From NCBI GenBank assembly GCA_028277105.1, contig JANQHO010000161.1, forward strand, positions 1 through 54,852: 54,852 bases of DNA. Direction: 5' to 3'. Below, piece after piece: positions 33,806 to 40,853 of this stretch. The stretch comes from Owenweeksia sp. GTDB taxonomy: Bacteria; Bacteroidota; Bacteroidia; Flavobacteriales; Schleiferiaceae. A model generated the notes under the pieces. It was not told the origin of the DNA. It saw only the letters and a program-made list of their open reading frames with translations, and did not search any database. Positions within the stretch are counted from its first letter, which is position 1; every line of letters begins with the position of its first letter. Made by a program: the position numbers and the translations under genes.

Positions 33806-35365
33806 ATGTTATTAAGACCGCTGGCACTTATGCTTTGCCTGGGCTTTTCAGTAGCTTTATACAGCCAAAGCGACAGTGATTCCCTTGTTTATACTAAATT
33901 TTACTACGAAGGAGGTGGTATTTCCAGTGAAGGTTATTTAAAAAACGGGAAACCCGATGGATACTGGAAGAGCTATTATCGCAATGGAAAACCCAAGGCC
34001 GAAGGTAACCGGAAAAACTTCCTGCTGGATGGCCCCTGGTTGTTTTACAACGAAGACGGGGAGAAAACACTGGAGATCAACTATAAGGAGGATAAAAAGA
34101 CCGGTTTACGAAAAACCATTAAAGACGGACAGGTTGTTAAAGAAGAAAATTATGTGAGTGATCAATTGCAAGGATTTACGCGCATTTATTATGTAAGTGG
34201 TGAATTGAAAAATGAAATCCCCTTTGTTGATGGGAAAAAAATGGGAACGGGATATGAGTATGAAAAAGATGGCAGAATAACCTCGCTGCTAACTTATAAA
34301 GATGGGGTTTTAACCAAACAGCAAGGCATCAACCGCCTGGATGAACAAGCTCAGAAACAGGGAATGTGGGTTGACTTTCATCCTAACCGCAGTTTTAAAG
34401 TTGAAGGGCCTTACGTCAATGATCTCAAAAACGGCTACTGGAAATACTATCGATCTAACGGAAATTTGATCAGGGTAGAAAAATGGGTAATGGGAGTACT
34501 GCAGGAAAATGCGCAGGAAGTAGCTAAAGTTGAAATAAAAAGGGAGATCGATCCCAAAACAGGTAAACTGGCTTTTAAAGGGGCTTATCGCAATGGAAAA
34601 CCGGAAGGGGTTCACCGTAAATACGACAACGAAGGCAATGTTGTTGAAAGTAAGATTTTCGAAAAGGGTATTGTTCTTTTTGAAGGTATTGTAGATGAAC
34701 AGGGAAGAAAACAAGGACCCTGGAAAGAATATTACCGCACTGGAGAGCTAAAGGCAGAAGGCAGTTATAAAGATAATTTGAAAGTGGGCAAGTGGATTTA
34801 CTATTACATTGACGGAGAAATAGAACAAACCGGAAATTATTTAAAAGGGCTGGAAGATGGAGTGTGGACGTGGTATTATAACAACAAACAGGTTTGGCGG
34901 GAAGAAGAGTATGTTTTAGGTGAAGAAGACGGACCTTCTATAGAGTATAACGATACAGGAGCAGTAATAGCCAAGGGTGAGTACATAGAAGGATTTAAAG
35001 ACGGAGAATGGTTTTACCAGGTTCACGACCACAGGGAAATAGGTAAATATTTTGAAGGAGAAAGGATAGGCACATGGAAACATTCTTATTCGGATAACGA
35101 TCAATCGAGGTTTGAAGGGGAATATGAGAATGGACTGGAAACCGGAGTACACCAGTATTATTACCACAATGGACAATTGGACAGAAGGGGAAATTATACC
35201 GGGGGAGAAAAAGATGGTATATGGGAGTATTTTACTGAAGCCGGAGAAAGGGTGATAACGATAGAATACGAAAATGGGAAAGAGGTAAAATACAATGGTG
35301 AACGTATAAGGTATGGGAGGAAAATTGACCGTGAACTTGCCCGGGAAAAGGAGGAAGTAAATTAA
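33806..35365 (+). CDS. Secreted YwqK/MORN-repeat protein
   Basis: A 519-residue protein with a signal peptide (MLLRPLALMLCLGFSVALYSQ) followed almost entirely by MORN-2/YwqK repeats of about 22-24 residues. Units have the form G-x-Y-x-N-G-K-x-G-x-W-x-x-Y-Y (for example YLKNGKPDGYWKSYYRNGK, GSYKDNLKVGKWIYYYIDG). Database names link YwqK to toxin-antitoxin systems, but nothing here shows a toxin partner and the secreted form is widespread in Bacteroidota with unknown role. A Nudix gene follows 27 bp downstream. Confidence 0.85.
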   Translation: MLLRPLALMLCLGFSVALYSQSDSDSLVYTKFYYEGGGISSEGYLKNGKPDGYWKSYYRNGKPKAEGNRKNFLLDGPWLFYNEDGEKTLEINYKEDKKTGLRKTIKDGQVVKEENYVSDQLQGFTRIYYVSGELKNEIPFVDGKKMGTGYEYEKDGRITSLLTYKDGVLTKQQGINRLDEQAQKQGMWVDFHPNRSFKVEGPYVNDLKNGYWKYYRSNGNLIRVEKWVMGVLQENAQEVAKVEIKREIDPKTGKLAFKGAYRNGKPEGVHRKYDNEGNVVESKIFEKGIVLFEGIVDEQGRKQGPWKEYYRTGELKAEGSYKDNLKVGKWIYYYIDGEIEQTGNYLKGLEDGVWTWYYNNKQVWREEEYVLGEEDGPSIEYNDTGAVIAKGEYIEGFKDGEWFYQVHDHREIGKYFEGERIGTWKHSYSDNDQSRFEGEYENGLETGVHQYYYHNGQLDRRGNYTGGEKDGIWEYFTEAGERVITIEYENGKEVKYNGERIRYGRKIDRELAREKEEVN

Positions 35366-35392
35366 AGTTTAAGACCTAATTGTAAAGAGATA

Positions 35393-35962
35393 ATGTCAGA
35401 TTCTCCTGTAAAAATAGGTTCCTGGACGGAGCTGAGCCGGAAAGAAGTATACGATAATCCCTGGATAAGAGTAACCGAAAGTCAGGTGTTAAATCCCAAT
35501 GGAGGCAAAGGGATTTACGGGGTAGTTCATTTTAAAAACCTGGCTATTGGCATTATACCTGTAGATGATGAAGGGAATACCTGGATAGTGGGGCAAGATA
35601 GATTTCCTTTTGAGGGAAAATATACCTGGGAGATCATTGAAGGAGGTGGCCCTATTCAAATAGATCCGGTGGAATCGGCTCGCAGAGAGCTCTTGGAAGA
35701 AGCCGGTATTAAAGCAGAAAAGTTTGAACTGATACAGGAAATGGATCTGAGTAATTCTGCCACCACGGAAAAAGCGCTGATCTACGTTGCTACGGGCCTT
35801 AGTTTTCACCAAAGCGAGCCGGAAGAAACCGAAAAGCTGCAACTAAAAAAGATACCTTTTGAAGAATTATATCAAATGGTCTTTAGGGGAGAAATTCAGG
35901 ATAGCCTTAGTGTTGCCGGGGTATTGAAGTATAAACTTCTGCAACAAAGAAGCCCCGCATAA
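35393..35962 (+). CDS. Nudix hydrolase (ADP-ribose pyrophosphatase-like)
   Basis: A 189-residue Nudix protein similar to ADP-ribose/ADP-sugar pyrophosphatases, with TWEIIEGGG before the box. The box keeps R98-E99-L-x-E102-E103-x-G, but the position of the first glutamate (G84-x5-E) is Ile90. The metal-binding glutamates of the REUxEE part are retained, so activity is still likely but should not be assumed. It begins 27 bp after the MORN gene and ends inside a terminator hairpin. Confidence 0.82.
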   Translation: MSDSPVKIGSWTELSRKEVYDNPWIRVTESQVLNPNGGKGIYGVVHFKNLAIGIIPVDDEGNTWIVGQDRFPFEGKYTWEIIEGGGPIQIDPVESARRELLEEAGIKAEKFELIQEMDLSNSATTEKALIYVATGLSFHQSEPEETEKLQLKKIPFEELYQMVFRGEIQDSLSVAGVLKYKLLQQRSPA

Positions 35963-35983
35963 AGCGAGGCTTAGCTCAGTTTT
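35950..35983. terminator. Probable bidirectional terminator
   Basis: AAGCCCCGC (35950-35958) and GCGAGGCTT (35964-35972) pair with one mismatch around a 5-base loop that contains the Nudix stop codon, followed on the plus strand by a short T-run (35980-35983). It lies between the convergent Nudix and DUF2911 genes. Confidence 0.55.
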
Positions 35984-35993
35984 ATTATAAGAT

Positions 35994-36512
35994 CTAATTA
36001 ACTTTAAAGGTAACGCGTGTTTTAGCCCAGTCTAGATGTACCTGCCCATCCTCACTGATGGTAAAAGTCATTTTTTCTGTCATATCATGTGAGGTGGATT
36101 TAGCTTTTACCTGCAACACATCCTTTTTTTCATCGTATTTATAGGCTCCCCATTGTTTGGGCTCACTGTTAAATATAATGGTCCATTCTTTTTCTCCCGG
36201 AATAGTAAATAAAGCATATTTACCGGCAGGTAGCTTTTTACCGTTGACCATTATATCCTTATCGGTCTTAAAAGTAGTAGCTTCATTGGCTCCGGTACGC
36301 CATACTTTGCCGTAGGATACCAAATCCCCGTAAATCTCACGGCCCCTTACTGAAGGTTGGCTGTAATCAATAACAATAGTGGCATCTCCTACTTTTTGCT
36401 CGGCTTTGGCAGGAGGGCTTTTGCGCTGAGATTTATCCCCGCCCATTTGCCCACAGGCGGTACTGACAAAAAATATGGAGACGACTAAGGTTGTAAAGAA
36501 AGTGCTTTTCAT
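35994..36512 (-). CDS. DUF2911 lipoprotein
   Basis: A 172-residue protein with a lipoprotein-like signal (FFVSTACG, Cys20). The body matches DUF2911 (QPSVRGREIYGDLVSYGKVWRTGANEATTF, LPAGKYALFTIPGEKEWTIIFN), a Bacteroidota family of unknown function, usually anchored on the periplasmic side of a membrane. A TACCTTTG -7 element lies upstream (36548-36541, minus strand). Confidence 0.88.
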   Translation of the reverse strand: MKSTFFTTLVVSIFFVSTACGQMGGDKSQRKSPPAKAEQKVGDATIVIDYSQPSVRGREIYGDLVSYGKVWRTGANEATTFKTDKDIMVNGKKLPAGKYALFTIPGEKEWTIIFNSEPKQWGAYKYDEKKDVLQVKAKSTSHDMTEKMTFTISEDGQVHLDWAKTRVTFKVN

Positions 36513-36540
36513 TTTTCTAAGTTTAGGTTATAGATAATCT

Positions 36541-36548
36541 CAAAGGTA
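36541..36548 (-). promoter_or_regulatory. Candidate -7 element for the DUF2911 gene
   Basis: Minus-strand TACCTTTG matches TAnnTTTG exactly and lies 28 bp before the ATG. The nearest TTG is 26 bp further upstream, longer than normal. Confidence 0.4.
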
Positions 36549-36589
36549 GATAAATGTTTATTGGAATATGTAATCAACACGACAATCAT

Positions 36590-37030
36590 CTACTTTCTCA
36601 AATAGAATATGTAATCACTCGCTGGGGGGAGTATTTGATGCTGCCGCATAAGCAACGCTAACTGTGCCCGGTGATGAGTACTGAGGTGGATGATGTGATA
36701 CATAATATCCCCTATGTAATTTTGATAGACCAGACCTTTTGAATTGTGATATACTATAAACTCGTCAATGCTGCGCGATTTTAGTACATCAGTAGTTTCA
36801 TTGTACAAACTGATATTGAGGGTTTCCCATTGTTCCCGGGGAATGAGGTCAAAACGGTGTGGAGTGTTTTCTTGTTTGTAAATACGCTTGAGCCAGATGA
36901 TATGAGCCTGTAGGATATGGGAAAAGAGTTTATCAATCTCCTCAGGTAGGCCAGGCTGGTCTTTAAGCCGGCTGATGAACTGATCATTGGCCCAGAAATT
37001 ATACTCCAGGAGTTGAAGAAGCTTTTGCAT
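36590..37030 (-). CDS. DinB-family four-helix protein
   Basis: A 146-residue DinB/DUF664-type protein: LLEYNFWANDQFIS at the N-terminus, H43 in LQAHIIWL, and H115-x3-H119 in HIIHLSTHHRAQ form the expected three-His metal site. Members include metal-dependent thiol transferases and hydrolases; this one has no assigned substrate. Its start lies 32 bp inside the 3' end of the MFS gene, a large overlap that suggests coupled translation. Confidence 0.85.
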   Translation of the reverse strand: MQKLLQLLEYNFWANDQFISRLKDQPGLPEEIDKLFSHILQAHIIWLKRIYKQENTPHRFDLIPREQWETLNISLYNETTDVLKSRSIDEFIVYHNSKGLVYQNYIGDIMYHIIHLSTHHRAQLALLMRQHQILPPASDYIFYLRK

Positions 37031-38189
37031 TTTTCTTCAATTGATTTTTTACAATACCAACAAGATACACTATTGCTATAGCAAACAAAATATAAGAAGC
37101 CATTTTGAAGCTGGTTGATAGTCCGGTGAATTTGACCAGGGGCTGTACCACAATGGGTGATAAAAACTGACCTAAGAATATAGCGGTAGTAAAGCCACCC
37201 ACTATCCTGCCTCTAAGGCGGAAAGGGGTCATATTCATTAAACAGAGTACAGCATTAGGCATAAACAAGCCAAAGCCCAAACCGCTGATAACCTGAGCGA
37301 TGATAACAATAGTATAGTTATGCGCAGTGGAAATTATGAAATAACCTATGGCCGCCATTAAAAAAAGAAAGGCGTATACCATGTTGAAAGTAAGACGGGT
37401 TTTCAATTTACGGTAAAACAAACTGGCTATACCCCCCATTAAAGTGAGAGATGCCAGGGCTATACCAGCCAAAGTGTTGCTTTCTATATCAATTTCTTTA
37501 AGGTAAAAGGGGAGCTGTACCGGTATCATATAAAAAATGATCATAAACAGGAGGCCCAGAAAAAAAGTGAGAACCACCAGTATTTTTTCGTGACTTAGAA
37601 AGTTTGTCTTTGTTAAATCACTTTGTTCAGAAAGATTGGTAGATGGCTCCTTCAAAAACATCCACACCATGGGTAAAACGACTAAAGCAAAAGTATAGGT
37701 AGCAAAAGGCCATCGCCAACCTATATCGGCAAGCACACCACCAGATGAAAGAAAAACAAAGCCTCCTAAAGCCATAAAGGCAGCCTGGAGACCCATCATC
37801 TGGTTGCGTTCATCGCCATGGTAATAGTCTCCTATTAAAGTGGTAAAAGAGGTCATAATGCCTGCTACACCTATACCTAAAACTGCCCTTGAGATAATTA
37901 TAGCCATTAAGGAATTAAGATAAAGGCCTCCGGTTCCACCAATGGTATAAATAAGCAGGCATATAAACAAAACCGGTAAGCGCCCTATTTTATCGTTTAA
38001 AGCACCCAGTAAGGGAGAACCAAGGGCAATAAATAAAGCAGGTATGGTTAACACCAGGCGGGTTAGCAATTCCACATTTGCCGTGTCGCTAAAAGTGTGT
38101 TGTATTTGAGGAAGGGATGGAGCAATGGTGGCCCCGCTCATTACTGTCAGGGTACTTCCAATGAGCAAGGTAATTTTGCGTGGATTCAT
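36999..38189 (-). CDS. MFS transporter (drug/metabolite efflux type)
   Basis: A 396-residue major facilitator protein with 12 predicted helices. Motifs include PSLPQIQHTF near the N-terminus, the loop 2-3 motif GALNDKIGRLPVL, and AVLGIGVAGIMTSFTTLIGDYY resembling the antiporter motif of 12-helix efflux pumps. It probably exports a drug or metabolite by proton exchange. A strong terminator sits between it and the upstream T9SS gene, so it has its own promoter. Confidence 0.85.
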   Translation of the reverse strand: MNPRKITLLIGSTLTVMSGATIAPSLPQIQHTFSDTANVELLTRLVLTIPALFIALGSPLLGALNDKIGRLPVLFICLLIYTIGGTGGLYLNSLMAIIISRAVLGIGVAGIMTSFTTLIGDYYHGDERNQMMGLQAAFMALGGFVFLSSGGVLADIGWRWPFATYTFALVVLPMVWMFLKEPSTNLSEQSDLTKTNFLSHEKILVVLTFFLGLLFMIIFYMIPVQLPFYLKEIDIESNTLAGIALASLTLMGGIASLFYRKLKTRLTFNMVYAFLFLMAAIGYFIISTAHNYTIVIIAQVISGLGFGLFMPNAVLCLMNMTPFRLRGRIVGGFTTAIFLGQFLSPIVVQPLVKFTGLSTSFKMASYILFAIAIVYLVGIVKNQLKKNAKASSTPGV

Positions 38190-38233
38190 CCTTCAAAAGT
38201 AGACATAAACCCGGCTTGCATTCACTACCAGAT

Positions 38234-38271
38234 AAAAAAGGAAAGCCCTTTACAAGCGATGTAAAAGGCTT
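38234..38271 (-). terminator. Terminator of the SprB-like gene
   Basis: On the minus strand a 12-bp stem (arms 38260-38271 and 38243-38254, one G-U pair) with a 5-base loop is followed by a T-rich tract (38239-38234). It lies 47 bp past the stop of the T9SS gene. Confidence 0.75.
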
Positions 38272-38317
38272 CACCAAATTACCCTAATTAGAGGCTGTAT
38301 TAAACGGATAACTGGGT

Positions 38318-39799
38318 TTAATGTTTGAGCATTAGTTCACTGACAGGGGGATTACTACCGGCAGTAACATTTACCATATAATATCCATCTGGAAAAGAAG
38401 TTCCATTGATCGGATATACAGTGGTTCCAGCAGCCTGCCAACCCATATCCTGGCTAAAAACAGTAGCTCCTGTAAGAGTACTGATTATGTCAATATTGAT
38501 ATTATTCGATACGTCTAGAGCAACACTCACATTGATGTCACCATTGTTAGGATTAGGGTAGATGATCATTTGCGTATCATCATTGCCACCACCACCATTA
38601 TCAATAGGTGTGTTATCGCATGGATTTATAGTTATTGATGCTGTTACTTCACACCCTCTACTATCGGTAACAATCAACCCAACAGTAACGGGATTATTAT
38701 CCACTATTACCTGGGAAAAATCCATTCCGGATTGAGAAGTATAATTATCCCAATTAAAGGTATAGCCATGCGGCAGGTCAGGATTAGGTACACCACCAGT
38801 TACTATTGCTCTTACTTTGGCAATACAATGTGTGCTATTATCACCATGTTGAATTTTGCGGACTACTTGAGACTCTATAACAAGTTCCACTTCTAAAGGA
38901 GTATCATTGACAAGATCGGATAGTTCAATGGTAACAGTAGCAGTACAGCCCTTAGGACTAACAACCTCTATGGTATATACACCCGGGGGTAAGTCAGACA
39001 TAGTAGTTAAACCAATACCACTGCCTACAATATCCCCTTGTGAATTTGACCAGGTATAGTTTGAGGATGTCGGATCTTCTGGTTCAGAAATAGTAACGGA
39101 AATAGTGCCCCCGACAGATCCATCACAGGACACTTCATCTACAATTTCAGCATCAATGGTAAAGGGTGATTGAGATTCAGGAACAACAATCTCAAAAAGA
39201 CTTCTACACCCATCAATATTACTAATTTCTATATGATGAATGCCAGGTGCTAAACCCGTTTTAGTAAAAGCTACATGGTCAGGTCTATCCCAAATATCCC
39301 AGCTAGTGAAAGGAGACCAGTAAAAAAGAAAAGGTCTTATTCTTCTTCCATAACCATCCGTTACAACTAATGTGGCTGTAAAAAGCCCACATTCTTCCTC
39401 TTCTAAAGAATAATCCAATGTTATCTCATAAAGGTCATCATATCCAATAGTAAAAGTCACTGTTATGCTACGGCCCTGTCCGTCAGTTATAGTAAGGGTA
39501 TAATCTCCTGGGGCAAGCCCTTGATACTCTACAATGGGATAGTGGTCATATTCATTATGTACTTCACCGGTAGATAGCTCAAATCTGTAAGGAGGCACAC
39601 CCTCATCACCGCGAGGAATATCGTCCGGTATCCCTATTTTAACATAACCATCATTATGTCCATATTGTGAACATGGGTTATCATTTTTTATTTCCGAAAC
39701 CTGAAAGGCATCCTCTACAAAATTTTGAGAGTATAAAGTAAAAGAGGTTAAGCTTGAAATGAAGCACAGACTAAAAAAATATTTGATAAATGCTTTCAC
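38318..39799 (-). CDS. T9SS type A protein with SprB-like repeats
   Basis: This 493-residue protein opens with GTG (39799) and a signal peptide (MKAFIKYFFSLCFISSLTS, cleaved near YSQ). The middle holds several SprB-repeat units, each ending in a GxYTLTITDGQGR or GVYTIEVVSPKGC strand (about 60-125, 130-215, 215-295, 300-395). The C-terminal 80 residues are a T9SS type A sorting tail (MIIYPNPNNGDINV to ELMLKH). It resembles a short relative of the gliding adhesin SprB. It is divergent from a LytTR regulator, 258 bp away. Confidence 0.88.
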   Translation of the reverse strand: MKAFIKYFFSLCFISSLTSFTLYSQNFVEDAFQVSEIKNDNPCSQYGHNDGYVKIGIPDDIPRGDEGVPPYRFELSTGEVHNEYDHYPIVEYQGLAPGDYTLTITDGQGRSITVTFTIGYDDLYEITLDYSLEEEECGLFTATLVVTDGYGRRIRPFLFYWSPFTSWDIWDRPDHVAFTKTGLAPGIHHIEISNIDGCRSLFEIVVPESQSPFTIDAEIVDEVSCDGSVGGTISVTISEPEDPTSSNYTWSNSQGDIVGSGIGLTTMSDLPPGVYTIEVVSPKGCTATVTIELSDLVNDTPLEVELVIESQVVRKIQHGDNSTHCIAKVRAIVTGGVPNPDLPHGYTFNWDNYTSQSGMDFSQVIVDNNPVTVGLIVTDSRGCEVTASITINPCDNTPIDNGGGGNDDTQMIIYPNPNNGDINVSVALDVSNNINIDIISTLTGATVFSQDMGWQAAGTTVYPINGTSFPDGYYMVNVTAGSNPPVSELMLKH

Positions 39800-39930
39800 A
39801 AAATTTTATTTTTAGTTAATAATATATTTGAGTTAATGAGTTAAAAATAAAAAGAATAAAAGTGTTATATATCTATAGTCAGAAAAAGGAGAAATATATC
39901 CTTTTAATGGTAGCTTTGATCCTGAATACG

Positions 39931-40046
39931 GTTTCATTATTTATGCTGTTTTTTCTGTTGTAATATACTATCCTCAACACACCTTATACTAATTCCTGTT
40001 GTCAATTTCGTGTATGGCAATGTATATTCAACTTGAATAATGAAAC
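39931..40046. promoter_or_regulatory. Inverted repeat in the T9SS/LytTR intergenic region
   Basis: GTTTCATTATT (39931-39941) recurs in inverted form as AATAATGAAAC (40036-40046), perfect over 11 bp and 94 bp apart. The right copy ends 11 bp before the TTG start of the regulator. It may be a regulator binding-site pair for both divergent genes. Confidence 0.45.
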
Positions 40047-40057
40047 TGTTCTAAAAA

Positions 40058-40843
40058 TTGAAAACCCTATTGCTTGATGACGAAAAGGCATCGTTAAACA
40101 GGCTTAAAAAATTAGTTGAAAAGTGTACCTCGTCATTTAAGGTTGTTGGGGAGGCTTCCTCAGTGCCACAGGCCAAAAGAATACTAGCTAAAACCAGGGT
40201 TGATATAGTTTTTCTTGACGTAGAGATGCCAGGTGAAAATGGATTTGATTTTTTAAGATCCATACAGGAACGGAATTTTTTAGTAGTGTTTGTTACGGCT
40301 TACGACTATTATGCCGTTAGGGCTTTTGAAGCTAATGCCATAGACTATCTCATCAAGCCTGTTCAGCCTGAAGATTTAGTGGAAACGGAAAAACGACTCG
40401 CAGAAAAGAAGGCTGCTTTTGAGAACAGCCTTAGAAATGGGAATATCTATGATCATTCACTCATAAATATTGAGCAAAATGTTAAATCAGATATTTATCC
40501 GAAGCAAATATTGATTAATAATTTAAACGGATTTATTCTTATTGATATAGATAATATTGTTTACCTGGAATCTTCAAATTATTACACTTTCTTTCATTTA
40601 AATAATAATAAAAGCGTAGTATCTTCCAGGGGCTTATACACATATAAAAAAATTTTAAATCCCGATCAGTTTTTTCAAACACATCGCTCCATTGTTATAA
40701 ACTTAGATTATTTAAAAGGAACCTCAAGTAAAGATGGGTATTTCGCGATTTTGAAACATAACTATAAAGTTGAGGTTTCGAGACGGAGAAAAAATGATTT
40801 CATGGCAATGGTTAAATCCCGATTGCACAACTCATCAAGATAA
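40058..40843 (+). CDS. LytTR-family response regulator
   Basis: A 261-residue regulator. The receiver domain (1-120) has D7/D8 acidic pocket residues, phospho-acceptor D54 in VFLDVEMPG, T80 and K100 in LIKPV. The DNA-binding LytTR domain follows (about 155-255, YLESSNYYTFFHLNN, FFQTHRSIVINLDYL). The start is TTG at 40058: an in-frame TAA lies directly upstream and KTLLLDDEK aligns with the receiver start. It forms a pair with the sensor kinase 10 bp downstream and may control the divergent T9SS gene. Confidence 0.9.
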   Translation: MKTLLLDDEKASLNRLKKLVEKCTSSFKVVGEASSVPQAKRILAKTRVDIVFLDVEMPGENGFDFLRSIQERNFLVVFVTAYDYYAVRAFEANAIDYLIKPVQPEDLVETEKRLAEKKAAFENSLRNGNIYDHSLINIEQNVKSDIYPKQILINNLNGFILIDIDNIVYLESSNYYTFFHLNNNKSVVSSRGLYTYKKILNPDQFFQTHRSIVINLDYLKGTSSKDGYFAILKHNYKVEVSRRRKNDFMAMVKSRLHNSSR

Positions 40844-40853
40844 ATCATAGTTG

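Noticed and set aside
33806..35962. YwqK/MORN and Nudix genes as a toxin-antitoxin pair
   Set aside because: The MORN protein is secreted and the Nudix protein has no toxin feature; the antitoxin label in databases is not supported by the context.
38194..38201. TACTTTTG on the minus strand as the MFS gene promoter
   Set aside because: It lies only 4 bp before the ATG and has no TTG at the right distance; probably chance.
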